Shown: positions 5,829 through 13,880 of the stretch, in pieces | Layout of the letters: every line of letters begins with the position of its first letter | Numbering within the stretch: the first letter of the stretch is position 1 | From: Holosporales bacterium | GTDB lineage: Bacteria; Pseudomonadota; Alphaproteobacteria; Caedimonadales; UBA9215 | Assembly: GCA_003503995.1 (NCBI GenBank) | Contig: DOCA01000230.1 | Location: forward strand, 5,961 to 20,653 | Direction of reading: 5' to 3' | Length of the DNA: 14,693 nt | Program-made: the position numbers and the translations under genes | Notes under the pieces: generated by a model | What the model was told of the DNA's origin: nothing | Database searches by the model: none | The model's input: the letters and a program-made list of their open reading frames with translations, nothing else

Positions 5829-8300
5829 ATGAGTGAGCTAATGACCGCAGATACAAATCCTTCTAAATCCGTTCCAGAGACGACTTCCCCAGAATATGGC
5901 GCCGATTCTATCCGTGTCCTTAAGGGGCTAGATGCTGTTCGTAAACGCCCTGGTATGTATATCGGAGACACCGATGACGGATCAGGCTTGCATCATATGG
6001 TTTATGAAGTTGTCGATAATGCGATCGATGAGGCATTGGCGGGTCATTGTGATATTGTCAATGTGATTATTAATGCTGACGGCAGTGTTACTGTACGTGA
6101 TAACGGCCGTGGTATTCCAGTAGACATTCACAAAGAAGAAGGCATTTCTGCAGCAGAGGTCATTATGACGCAATTGCACGCAGGAGGTAAGTTTGATCAG
6201 AACTCTTATAAGGTTTCTGGTGGTCTTCATGGTGTGGGTGTTTCCGTTGTGAATGCGCTTTCTTCTCATCTTGAGTTGCGCATTTGGAAAAATGATAAAG
6301 AGTACGTGATTCGTTTTGAGCATGGTGATTCTGTTGCACCTCTCGAAATTGTAGGCGATGCACAGGGTAAAAAGGGGACGGAAGTTACCTTTATGCCATC
6401 GACTGAGACCTTTACAAATATTAATTTTGAGTTCTCTAGGCTTGAGCACCGTTTGCGTGAGCTCGCTTTTTTGAACTCTGGTGTTCGCATCCATTTATCG
6501 GACTTACGAGGTGACGAAGATAAAATCAGTGAGCTGTACTATGAGGGTGGTATAGCTTCTTTTGTGCAATATCTTGATCGTAGTAAGAGTCCCATGCAGC
6601 CTGAACCTATCATGTTAACAGGAGAAGTCGACGGCATCACCGTTGATGTTGGTTTGCAGTGGAATGATAGCTACCATGAGACAGTCCTTTGTTTTACAAA
6701 CAACATCCCTCAACGGGACGGCGGAACGCACCTTGCTGGTTTTAGAGGGGCATTAACCCGTGTTGTGAATACCTATGTTAATTCAACGGGTCTGGCTAAA
6801 AAATCCAAAGTTAGTCTTGGGGGCGATGATATTCGCGAAGGCTTGACCTGTGTTGTATCTGTTAAAGTACCTGATCCAAAATTTTCCTCTCAAACAAAAG
6901 ATAAGCTTGTGTCTTCGGAAGTTCGCCCCGTTGTAGAGAGTCAAGTTGGCGATCGTTTATCACAGTGGTTTGAAGAACATCCCAATGAGGCAAAACAAGT
7001 TATTCAAAAGGCAATTGAAGCTGCAACGGCAAGAGAGGCAGCGCGTAAGGCTCGTGAATTAACACGCCGTAAAGGCGCTCTTGATATGGCGTCTTTACCT
7101 GGTAAGCTTGCTGACTGCCAAGAAAAAGATGCGTCTTTAAGCGAAGTCTTTATTGTTGAGGGAGACTCTGCTGGAGGGTCTGCTAAAAGTGGTCGTAACC
7201 GGAGATTCCAAGCGATTCTTCCTTTGCGTGGTAAGGTTCTTAATGTTGAACGTGCTCGCTTTGATAAGATGTTGGCCTCCGAACAAATCGGGACCCTTAT
7301 TATGGCTCTTGGGGCTGGTATTGGCAGTGAAGAATTTAATATCGAAAAATTACGTTATCATAAAATTATTATTATGACCGATGCGGACGTTGATGGAAGT
7401 CACATTCGCACACTGCTGTTGACTTTTTTCTATCGCCAGATGCCAGAGATTGTTGAGAGAGGCTATTTATATATTGCTCAGCCACCTCTTTATGGTTTAA
7501 AGCGTGGGAACTCTATTACCTATGTAAAGGACGATGCAGCTCTCGAAGACTACTTGATTTCTTCGGGAATTAATGGGGCTCATTTTATACAAAAAGGGGG
7601 TGTGCAGATTGCAGGAGATGACCTTCGAAACGCCGTTCTCAAAGCTCTTGAAGCCCGTAGAAATATTGTTGTTTTGGGGGCTCGTATTGGATCAACAAAA
7701 CCTGTTGAACAAGCCTTATTATTGGATCTCTTGAATGTGACATACCTCGAGCCAGATAATCGCAAGGAAGCATCAGACAAATTGGCTGCCCGCATGAATG
7801 AAATTGCGGCTTTGGATGATATTGGCACCTGGGAAGGTCTTGTAACAGAAGATGGCTTTGCTATTCATCGCAGCGTGCGCGGTGTTCTCGAAAAATATGA
7901 GTTCGACGAGTATGTGCTTCGTGGCGTCGAGTACCATGCTCTGCAGAAAATGGCTCCTTTGATGAAAGATTATTTCGGAGCAGGGGGTACTTTGACCTTA
8001 AAAGATCGGAATGAATACAAAGATGTTGCCGTTTTTGGACCCGTTGAATTTGCCGATGCGATTTTAACATTAGGTCGTAAAGGCATTTCTGTCCAACGTT
8101 ATAAAGGCCTTGGGGAAATGAATGCGGATCAATTATGGGAGACAACTTTGGATCCTGAGGCACGAACACTTTTGCAAGTGCGTATTGACCACACAGATGA
8201 TGCGGAGAATATTTTCTCAACACTAATGGGTGATGTGGTTGAGCCGCGCCGTGATTTCATTCAGGAAAACGCGTTAAAAGCGCAAAATATTGATGTTTAG
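5829..8300 (+). CDS. gyrB: DNA gyrase subunit B
   Basis: 823 aa. It is the ATPase subunit of the A2B2 enzyme that introduces negative supercoils. The N-terminal GHKL ATPase shows E60/N64 in YEVVDNAIDEAL, DNGRGIP (91-97) and the ATP lid GGLHGVGVSV (131-140). The transducer domain follows. The Toprim core has EGDSAGG (444-450, catalytic E444) and DADVDGS (518-524), which bind Mg. The C-terminal GyrA-contact region contains QRYKGLGEMN from residue 756. GyrB rather than ParE is supported by the recF neighbour and by the 800-plus length with an extra segment around 560-730, as in proteobacterial gyrases. A strong AGGAAGG (5814-5820) precedes the ATG by 8 bases. Stop is TAG. Confidence 0.98.
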   Translation: MSELMTADTNPSKSVPETTSPEYGADSIRVLKGLDAVRKRPGMYIGDTDDGSGLHHMVYEVVDNAIDEALAGHCDIVNVIINADGSVTVRDNGRGIPVDIHKEEGISAAEVIMTQLHAGGKFDQNSYKVSGGLHGVGVSVVNALSSHLELRIWKNDKEYVIRFEHGDSVAPLEIVGDAQGKKGTEVTFMPSTETFTNINFEFSRLEHRLRELAFLNSGVRIHLSDLRGDEDKISELYYEGGIASFVQYLDRSKSPMQPEPIMLTGEVDGITVDVGLQWNDSYHETVLCFTNNIPQRDGGTHLAGFRGALTRVVNTYVNSTGLAKKSKVSLGGDDIREGLTCVVSVKVPDPKFSSQTKDKLVSSEVRPVVESQVGDRLSQWFEEHPNEAKQVIQKAIEAATAREAARKARELTRRKGALDMASLPGKLADCQEKDASLSEVFIVEGDSAGGSAKSGRNRRFQAILPLRGKVLNVERARFDKMLASEQIGTLIMALGAGIGSEEFNIEKLRYHKIIIMTDADVDGSHIRTLLLTFFYRQMPEIVERGYLYIAQPPLYGLKRGNSITYVKDDAALEDYLISSGINGAHFIQKGGVQIAGDDLRNAVLKALEARRNIVVLGARIGSTKPVEQALLLDLLNVTYLEPDNRKEASDKLAARMNEIAALDDIGTWEGLVTEDGFAIHRSVRGVLEKYEFDEYVLRGVEYHALQKMAPLMKDYFGAGGTLTLKDRNEYKDVAVFGPVEFADAILTLGRKGISVQRYKGLGEMNADQLWETTLDPEARTLLQVRIDHTDDAENIFSTLMGDVVEPRRDFIQENALKAQNIDV

Positions 8301-8313
8301 AAAAGGACATTAG

Positions 8314-8670
8314 ATGGTAAGATTGATTGGGTTTTTCGTAGCTGGATTTCTTGTTTTAAATGCCTCTATTCAGACTGTTTGGGGTGCGCAAGAGGCACTA
8401 AATCTGGCACTACCTACTCCCAATCTTAAGGGAAGTAATCTAGAGTGAAAGCAGGCCCTTGAAAAAGAGAAAAGCCTTTTTACACAGAGCCCTGGGAATG
8501 AAGATAACCTCGGTTTTCAGGCGAATAAACGCAAGAAAGGGTATGATGTAGCTTCCAATCCACGGACTTTTAGCCCTTGAAATGATATATCTACCCACCC
8601 GTTAATGCCTGAACGAGAACAAAAACAATTACTTAAACCACCTGCATGGGATAAAAATGCTAAGAGATGA
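8314..8670 (+). pseudogene. Signal-peptide protein interrupted by two in-frame TGA codons
   Basis: AAGGA (8303-8307) precedes an ATG by 6 bases. The first 44 codons encode a clear signal peptide (MVRLIGFFVAGFLVLNASIQ, then TVWGA, plausible cleavage near residue 25) and a short polar tail before TGA at 8446-8448. The same frame then stays open for 43 codons to TGA 8578-8580 and for 29 more to TGA 8668-8670, where it overlaps idi by 14 bases. There is no frameshift. The downstream parts are hydrophilic and rich in K, E, Q and P, as expected of a small exported protein. The simplest reading is a gene inactivated by two point mutations (TGG or CGA to TGA). Alternatives are a genuine 44-residue exported peptide, or UGA readthrough. 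I do not recognise the family. Confidence 0.55.
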
Positions 8671-9193
8671 AGACATATCTGTTATTTTAGTAGATGAAGA
8701 TGATAACGTTGTTGGTTATGGTGAGAAACTTGATGTGCATCGCAAAGGTTTATTGCATCGTGCTTTTTCAGTTCTTCTCTTTAATGATAAGGGAGAGCTG
8801 TTGATCCAGCAGCGTGCTTCTAGTAAATATCATGCCCCAGAATTATGGGCTAATACCTGTTGCGGCCATCCTTTTCCGGGTGAGAATGTTCAAGATGCGT
8901 CCATCAGGCGTGTTCAAGAAGAGTTGGGGTTTAAAACGGAGGTTGAGCCGTTAACTCATATTTATTATAAGAAGTCCTTGGATTTGGGAATGATTGAGCA
9001 CGAATATGTTCATGTCTTTAAAGCCCAATATAAGGAACAGCGTTTTTGCCTTGATCCCAATGAAGTGGCAGCGTGTGAGTGGAAAACGCCTCAAGATATT
9101 CGTCAAGAAATGGAACTATATCCAGATAAATACGCCGCGTGGTTTGTGCATTATATTGAAAACCATTACGAGAAACTTTTCTCCCATCTATAA
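8657..9193 (+). CDS. idi: Isopentenyl-diphosphate delta-isomerase, type I
   Basis: 178 aa, normal for the Nudix-fold type I enzyme, which interconverts isopentenyl and dimethylallyl diphosphate in the cytoplasm. Metal ligands fit H28 and H35 in the 'DVHRKGLLHRAFS' segment and H71 in NTCCGHP. The catalytic cysteine is C69, directly before GHP. E114 and E116 in IEHEYVHVF match the acidic metal and catalytic pair. The Nudix-like helix 'DASIRRVQEELGF' lies at 80-92, and the tryptophan near the C-terminus (W162) is present. The product feeds isoprenoids such as undecaprenyl phosphate and quinones. The start overlaps the end of the preceding broken frame and has no obvious Shine-Dalgarno, so translation may once have been coupled to that gene. 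The stop is in the same frame as the following PBP gene. Confidence 0.95.
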   Translation: MLRDEDISVILVDEDDNVVGYGEKLDVHRKGLLHRAFSVLLFNDKGELLIQQRASSKYHAPELWANTCCGHPFPGENVQDASIRRVQEELGFKTEVEPLTHIYYKKSLDLGMIEHEYVHVFKAQYKEQRFCLDPNEVAACEWKTPQDIRQEMELYPDKYAAWFVHYIENHYEKLFSHL

Positions 9194-9211
9194 AGGATTA
9201 AAACCAGAACA

Positions 9212-11131
9212 GTGGTTACAAAAAAGAAAAAAACAGTTGCGAAGAAACCTATAAAAAAGAAACAAAAAAACGTTTCTACAGCCAAGGCATTGTCTAAAAA
9301 GACGACACCTAAAAAAGAAACAAAAAAACGTTCTACAAAGACCGTTTCTTCAGGGCTCTCATCTAGCCGTTCTTTATCAAGACGCTTTTTGAAAATGGTT
9401 TTGATGCTTTCCATTTGGGGTATTTTATTTGGAGGGCTGGCTGTTTTATGGTTTGGGTATGATTTACCAAGTGCTAATAAGCTTTCTGATACAACAAGAC
9501 GCCCTAGTGTGACATTCCTTGCCCGAGACGGCTCTCGTATGGTTACTGTTGGGGATTATTATGCGAAACCTGTTGATTCAGAAGCACTTCCAAAAAGAGT
9601 TGTACAGGCTTTTACAGCAACGGAAGATCGGCGCTTTTTTGATCATTTCGGGATTGATGTATTCGGTATTGGGCGTGCTTTTTTCCGGAACTTAAGAGCT
9701 GGTCGGGTGGTTCAGGGCGGCAGCACCATTACACAGCAATTAGCCAAGAATTTTCTTTTAACAGAAGGTCTTTATACCTACCATGATCGTTCGATGCGTC
9801 GCAAAATTCAAGAGGTTTTGCTCTCTTTGTGGCTCGAGCAAAAATTTACCAAACATCAAATCATGACCATTTACCTGAATCGTGTGTATTTTGGGTCTGG
9901 TGCTTTTGGATTAAGTGCTGCTGCCAAGCATTATTTTGGCAAAGAAGCCTCCCAGCTAACTCTTTATGAATCAGCCCTTTTGGCGGGTCTTTTAAAAGCC
10001 CCATCGAAATATTCGCCCCTTAATAATCCGCATTATGCAGAAAAACGCACCCAGCAGGTTTTGACCGCTATGTTAGATGCAGGGTATATTTCCGATAAGG
10101 AAAGAGAAAAATGGGAGGGGGTGTCGATTCCGCCTTTGGCTCAACAACATGGAAATCTTTTTGCGCGGTATTTCGTGGACTGGATTCTTGAGACTGTACC
10201 TAATATGGTGGGGAGTATTTTGCAAGACCTGGTCATTACCACGACCCTTGATGTCAAATTGCAAAAGAAGGCTGAAAAAATTCTTCATAATATGATTCAA
10301 GCAGAAGGCATACCGTTGGGAGCTACCCAAGGGGCGTTGATTAGTATGACTCCATCGGGTTCTGTTCGAGCGATGGTTGGTGGGTGTTGCTATGGTAAAA
10401 GTCAATTTAACCGCGCTGTTCAAGCTCAACGGCAAACAGGTTCTGCTTTTAAACTCTTTGTGTATTTAGCTGCCCTTGAGTCAGGTATAATGCCACAACG
10501 TCGCATTGTCGATACGCCTGTCTCTATTGGCAATTGGAAGCCTAAAAATTATGGCTGGAAAAGCCGAGGTGATGTCAGTATGGCCGATGGACTTGCTTAT
10601 TCCATTAATGTGGTGAGTGCGCGTTTGGCACGCTTTGTTGGTCGTGGCAATGTGGCCGAAATGGCCAGTCGCTTAGGTATTTCAACACCTCAACCCGATG
10701 ATCTGACCATTGCTCTTGGATCTGGTGAGGCCTCTCTTTTAGAGATGACAGGAGCCTATGCTTGTGTTGCTCGAGAGGGCTACCCTGCAAAACCTTTTGG
10801 TATTGTTGAAATCAGAACCAAGCGTGGTAAGGTTTTGTATCGCACTCCGGCTCAATCCTATGAACGACTTTTATCTGGAGGCGTTTCTTATCAAATGCAC
10901 CAAATGTTACAGGGTGTTATGACGTATGGAACAGGGCGTAAGATTAAATTGGAAGAGGGAATGTGTGCTGGAAAATCGGGCACAAGCCAAAATTATAAAG
11001 ATGCATGGTTTATAGGGTATAATGACCACTTCGTCACAGGCGTGTGGATTGGTAATGATGATAATAAACCCATGAAGAAAGTAACAGGAGCGACTTTACC
11101 TGGGAAAATATGGCACCAGTTTATGAGGTAA
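9212..11131 (+). CDS. Bifunctional class A penicillin-binding protein (PBP1A-like)
   Basis: 639 aa, short for a class A PBP. It polymerises glycan strands (GT51) and cross-links peptides (transpeptidase) in the periplasm. Order: a lysine-rich cytoplasmic tail (1-60), one membrane anchor (about 62-83), GT51 with catalytic E138 in TATEDRRFFDH and the GGSTITQQLAKN motif (169-180), then the transpeptidase with SAFK (S411, K414), SIN (464-466) and KSGT (588-591). All three active-site motifs are intact. No long insert between the domains is seen, which explains the length. The start is GTG; AAGGA (9193-9197) is 14 bases upstream, further than usual. Six codons separate the idi TAA from this GTG in the same frame. 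The A-rich tail contains an imperfect duplication. mrcA is possible but the paralogue cannot be fixed. Confidence 0.93.
   Translation: MVTKKKKTVAKKPIKKKQKNVSTAKALSKKTTPKKETKKRSTKTVSSGLSSSRSLSRRFLKMVLMLSIWGILFGGLAVLWFGYDLPSANKLSDTTRRPSVTFLARDGSRMVTVGDYYAKPVDSEALPKRVVQAFTATEDRRFFDHFGIDVFGIGRAFFRNLRAGRVVQGGSTITQQLAKNFLLTEGLYTYHDRSMRRKIQEVLLSLWLEQKFTKHQIMTIYLNRVYFGSGAFGLSAAAKHYFGKEASQLTLYESALLAGLLKAPSKYSPLNNPHYAEKRTQQVLTAMLDAGYISDKEREKWEGVSIPPLAQQHGNLFARYFVDWILETVPNMVGSILQDLVITTTLDVKLQKKAEKILHNMIQAEGIPLGATQGALISMTPSGSVRAMVGGCCYGKSQFNRAVQAQRQTGSAFKLFVYLAALESGIMPQRRIVDTPVSIGNWKPKNYGWKSRGDVSMADGLAYSINVVSARLARFVGRGNVAEMASRLGISTPQPDDLTIALGSGEASLLEMTGAYACVAREGYPAKPFGIVEIRTKRGKVLYRTPAQSYERLLSGGVSYQMHQMLQGVMTYGTGRKIKLEEGMCAGKSGTSQNYKDAWFIGYNDHFVTGVWIGNDDNKPMKKVTGATLPGKIWHQFMR
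9247..9280 (+). repeat. A-rich direct repeat in the PBP tail, copy 1
   Basis: 34 bases from ACCTATAAAAAAG to CGTTTCTACA. It matches 9307-9337 except for two extra bases (TA) near the start and one extra T near the end. The differences total three bases, so the reading frame is restored at the end of the unit. It contains an A7 run. Confidence 0.8.
9307..9337 (+). repeat. A-rich direct repeat in the PBP tail, copy 2
   Basis: 31-base counterpart of 9247-9280, beginning 60 bases later and also with an A7 run. Because of the small indels the middle of this copy is read in another frame: the peptide is PKKETKKRST here and PIKKKQKNVST in copy 1. Both remain strongly basic. Confidence 0.8.
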
Positions 11132-11206
11132 ACTCGACTCTCTTGTACGGCATAAATACTCTTATTTGTTGCATTGTAGAGCTTTCAAGATTTAGAATAG
11201 GAAGAA

Positions 11207-12289
11207 ATGATGTTAGAACAAATGCAAGAAATGACTCAACAAGATGTCCTTTTCTCTATTTCTCATAAGATTGGTTTTATAGAGCTTAATCGCCAAAGGG
11301 CTTTGAATGCTTTAAATCAACCTATGATGACGGCTATTGCGCAGCAACTTCTTGCTTGGAAATCCGATGGGGCAGTTCAAGCTGTTGTTGTTCATTCTAA
11401 TTCACCGCGGGCCTTTTGCGCAGGTGGTGATTTACGTGCTGTTTATGAAGCTGGAACACAGGGACACCTAGAGCACTTAGACCATTTGTTTCGGGAAGAG
11501 TATATCCTCAATCATATTATTAAAACTTATCCCAAGCCCTATATCTCTTTTATGGATGGTATTGCAATGGGTGGCGGCATTGGCTTGTCTGTTCATGGGT
11601 CTCATCGATTAATGAGTGAAAATGTACTTGTTGCCATGCCAGAAACGAATATTGGTTATTTCCCAGATGTGGGGGCAACCCATTTTTTGAACCAAGCACC
11701 TGGAAAAGTTGGCCTTTATTTAGCCCTCACAGGTAATCACATTAAAGTAGCTGATGCGCTTTATGCTCGCATTGGCACGCATTATATTCCACATGAAAAG
11801 CAAGCTCAAGTTTTTGATGAATTGAAAAAATTACCCTGTAAAGATCATAGCGCCATTGATACGTTTTTAAAACTTTATGATGAACCGCGTCCAGAAAGCC
11901 CTTTGGCCAGGCAAAAAGAGGAGATTGATCAGCTTTTTACAGCAACAACTATTGGCGGTATTTTTAGTCAGTTGAAAGCCAGCTCGAGTGAGTTTTCTCA
12001 AGGAGTCTTTGAGATCTTGAAAAAGCGCTCCCCCACGAGTTTAGCGGTTGCTTTTGAGCAAATGAATCGTTGGAAAACTTTGAATGATTTTTCAGAAGTC
12101 ATGTCCATGGAATTTGATATGTCTCAGCGTTTTATAAAAGCGCCTGATTTTTTTGAGGGTATTCGAGCTGTTATTATTGATAAAGACCATGCGCCCAAGT
12201 GGTCTCCGGCAGATCTAAAAGAGGTAACAAAAGAACAAGTTGCGATGTATTTCATCAAGCAAGATGTGCCTTTAGATGTGGAGTCGTAA
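11207..12289 (+). CDS. 3-hydroxyisobutyryl-CoA hydrolase-like protein (enoyl-CoA hydratase/isomerase superfamily)
   Basis: 360 aa, matching the longer HIBCH/ECH_2 subfamily rather than simple hydratases of about 260. It likely hydrolyses 3-hydroxyisobutyryl-CoA in valine breakdown. Family signatures: RAFCAGGDLRA (68-78), FREEYILN (95-102), the oxyanion-hole region GIAMGGGIGLSVHG (118-131), and PETNIGYFPDVGA with E146 and D154 spaced as in human HIBCH. The later segments SPTSLAVAF, MSQRF and DFFEGIRAVIIDKD are also family-specific. The substrate could be a related acyl-CoA. Two ATGs are adjacent; AGGA (11199-11202) is 4 bases before the first and 7 before the second, so 11210 is an equally good start. 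It is 75 bases after the PBP stop and is followed by a weak terminator-like hairpin. Confidence 0.88.
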   Translation: MMLEQMQEMTQQDVLFSISHKIGFIELNRQRALNALNQPMMTAIAQQLLAWKSDGAVQAVVVHSNSPRAFCAGGDLRAVYEAGTQGHLEHLDHLFREEYILNHIIKTYPKPYISFMDGIAMGGGIGLSVHGSHRLMSENVLVAMPETNIGYFPDVGATHFLNQAPGKVGLYLALTGNHIKVADALYARIGTHYIPHEKQAQVFDELKKLPCKDHSAIDTFLKLYDEPRPESPLARQKEEIDQLFTATTIGGIFSQLKASSSEFSQGVFEILKKRSPTSLAVAFEQMNRWKTLNDFSEVMSMEFDMSQRFIKAPDFFEGIRAVIIDKDHAPKWSPADLKEVTKEQVAMYFIKQDVPLDVES

Positions 12290-12302
12290 AACCCTTTTAC
12301 AG

Positions 12303-12327
12303 AAGTGACTAAAAACACTTTCTTTTT
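12303..12327 (+). terminator. Weak terminator-like hairpin after the hydrolase gene
   Basis: AAGTG (12303-12307) pairs with CACTT (12316-12320) around an A-rich 8-base loop, and TCTTTTT follows. The stem has only five pairs (more with a bulge), so efficiency is doubtful. Its position between the hydrolase stop and the tolB promoter is sensible. Confidence 0.35.
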
Positions 12328-12342
12328 GCATCCGATGACAAT

Positions 12343-12370
12343 TTGAAAGATACGCTAGCTATGCTATAGT
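12343..12370 (+). promoter_or_regulatory. Sigma-70-type promoter of tolB
   Basis: TTGAAA (12343-12348) and TATAGT (12365-12370) are 16 bases apart, each matching five of six consensus bases. Transcription would start near 12377, leaving a leader of about 23 bases that contains AAAGGA (12388-12393) six bases before the tolB ATG. This is the best promoter in the window and suggests tolB is transcribed separately from the upstream gene. Confidence 0.65.
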
Positions 12371-12399
12371 TTGGAAATTAAGGCTTTAAAGGACGATCC

Positions 12400-13710
12400 A
12401 TGACGCGCATTTTTAGGACCATTTTTTTGGTATTTTCTTGTTTTTATCTTGCTTCGTGCCCGATGGCACGTGCGGCTTTGGATATTAAAATCACCAAAGG
12501 GACTTTAGCACCGATCCCTATTGCGATTCCAATATTGGAAGGGGAATCTTCTTTTGAAAAGAAAATGGCACAGCAAATTCGCGAAATTATTTTGCAGGAT
12601 CTCAAAAGCTGTGGGCTTTTTCATTTTATTCCAGAATCTGCGTATATTCAAAAAATAGAAACGTTGCAACAAAGTCCTCATTACAGCGAGTGGCGCCTTA
12701 TTAAGGCTGATAATCTTGTGTCTGGAAAAGTTATTGATGCTTCTGGGGGGCAAATACGTGTTGAATTTCGAGTGTTTGATACCATCCGAGAGATCCAAAT
12801 TGAAGGGAAAGCTTATGTGGGGCGCGAGGACGATTGGCGGCGCGTCGCTCACAAAGTTGCTGATGCAATTTACAGTCGACTTATTGGAGATGATGGGTAT
12901 TTCGACACGCAAATCGTTTATGTTTCCCGAGAGCAAAAGGGGATAAAACGCACAGAGCGTCTTGCTATCATGGACCAAGATGGCGCCAACCATCGCTTTT
13001 TAACTAATGGCAAAAATCTTGTGATGAGCCCAAGGTTTTCGCCAGATTTAAAACACATTGCCTTTTTAGATTATGCCCATAACAAGCCTCGTGTTTATCT
13101 TTTTAATCGTGAGACACGGCGGACCACCCTTGTTGGAAACTTTGCAGGCATGACTTTTGCCCCTCGTTTTTCCCCCGATGGAGAACGCCTTGCCATGAGT
13201 TTTTCCCATGAAGGAAACACGTCTCTTTTTGAGATGAATTTGAAGACATTAAAAATTAAGCGACTTACCTTTGACCCTGTTATTGATACCTCTCCAAGTT
13301 ATTCACCTGATGGATCAGAAATTGTTTTTGAGTCAGATCGATCTGGGCAAAATCAGCTTTATGTTATGAGTGCAAGTGGCGGCAGTGCAAAGCGTATTAG
13401 TTTTGGAAGTGGCAGTTATCGCACACCTGTTTGGTCTCCTCGAGGTGATTTAATTACGTTTACGAAAATTTGGCAGGGAAAGTTCTATATTGGTTTGATG
13501 CGAACAGATGGTTCTGGCGAGCGTTTAATCACAAGTGGTTATTTGGTAGAGGGACCTAGTTGGTCTCCCAATGGTCGTGTGATTTTATATACACGGGATG
13601 ATCGCCGTGGCACGCCTCATCTTTATGCCATTGATGTAACAGGATATAATGAGCGCTTGGTGCCAACACCGACTAATGCGATACAGGGCACTTGGTCTAA
13701 TAAACGCTAA
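12400..13710 (+). CDS. tolB: Tol-Pal system periplasmic protein TolB
   Basis: 436 aa, the standard length. A Sec signal peptide (hydrophobic 8-20, cleavage after ARA near residue 25) leads to the N-terminal alpha/beta domain (about 27-160, with 'MAQQIREIILQDLKSCGLF'). A C-terminal six-bladed propeller (about 165-436) follows, with repeated blade motifs such as SPRFSPD, APRFSPDG, PSYSPDGSEIVFESDRSG, PVWSPRGD and PSWSPNG. TolB binds Pal and links the inner-membrane TolQRA motor to the outer membrane during cell constriction. tolQ, tolR, tolA and pal, usually adjacent, are not here: upstream is a CoA hydrolase and downstream a permease. The gene has its own promoter. Stop is TAA. Confidence 0.96.
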   Translation: MTRIFRTIFLVFSCFYLASCPMARAALDIKITKGTLAPIPIAIPILEGESSFEKKMAQQIREIILQDLKSCGLFHFIPESAYIQKIETLQQSPHYSEWRLIKADNLVSGKVIDASGGQIRVEFRVFDTIREIQIEGKAYVGREDDWRRVAHKVADAIYSRLIGDDGYFDTQIVYVSREQKGIKRTERLAIMDQDGANHRFLTNGKNLVMSPRFSPDLKHIAFLDYAHNKPRVYLFNRETRRTTLVGNFAGMTFAPRFSPDGERLAMSFSHEGNTSLFEMNLKTLKIKRLTFDPVIDTSPSYSPDGSEIVFESDRSGQNQLYVMSASGGSAKRISFGSGSYRTPVWSPRGDLITFTKIWQGKFYIGLMRTDGSGERLITSGYLVEGPSWSPNGRVILYTRDDRRGTPHLYAIDVTGYNERLVPTPTNAIQGTWSNKR

Positions 13711-13742
13711 TATATAGTCCTTTTAAAAAGGCCCCAGACGTC

Positions 13743-13823
13743 GTCATTCGCTCCTAAACTATAAGGGATAGTCGTCGATTGCTCTTTCTGAAAGCGAGAC
13801 CTTTTTGGAATGACTATAGGAGC
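13743..13823. repeat. Palindromic intergenic element after tolB
   Basis: The right arm GACTATAGGAGC (13812-13823) is complementary to two left segments, GCTCCTA (13750-13756) and ATAGTC (13768-13773), split by 11 bases. GTCATTC (13743-13749) can instead pair with GAATGAC (13808-13814), so two folds compete. A direct echo, GTCGTC plus a TT-GCTC-like tail, occurs at 13740-13753 and 13771-13784. No coding potential is seen. It is contiguous with repeat copy B and probably part of the same dispersed element. Confidence 0.55.
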
Positions 13824-13824
13824 C

Positions 13825-13853
13825 TCCGGTCATCACAAACCTAAATCACTATA
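13825..13853. repeat. Right end of the dispersed intergenic repeat (copy B)
   Basis: TCCGGTCAT (13825-13833) and AAACCTAAATCACTATA (13837-13853) match positions 1-9 and 21-37 exactly, with three bases between them instead of eleven. Both copies end a few bases before a gene on the + strand. Confidence 0.75.
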
Positions 13854-13857
13854 TAAT
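13852..13857 (+). promoter_or_regulatory. Perfect -10 box upstream of the permease gene
   Basis: TATAAT overlaps the end of repeat copy B and would place a start near 13864, about 17 bases before the ATG. No good -35 is present at 16-18 bases spacing, so the call is tentative. The leader is purine-rich (GAAGAAAAGAAAAAG) and can serve as a weak ribosome-binding site. Confidence 0.35.
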
Positions 13858-13880
13858 TATAAAAGAAGAAAAGAAAAAGT

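Noticed and set aside
5982..6494. 170-codon minus-strand frame inside gyrB
   Set aside because: It is a shadow of the strongly conserved GyrB ATPase domain, with no ribosome-binding site or recognisable product.
8657..8670. Programmed frameshift or fusion joining the small exported gene to idi
   Set aside because: The frames differ and Idi is complete from its own ATG with all catalytic residues, so no fusion is needed.
12505..12993. 162-codon minus-strand frame inside tolB
   Set aside because: Antisense to a complete, well-conserved TolB; composition is that of a shadow frame.
13721..13732. CCTTTTAAAAAGG-like palindrome as the tolB terminator
   Set aside because: The arms leave almost no loop, and the sequence after it is GC-rich rather than a T run.
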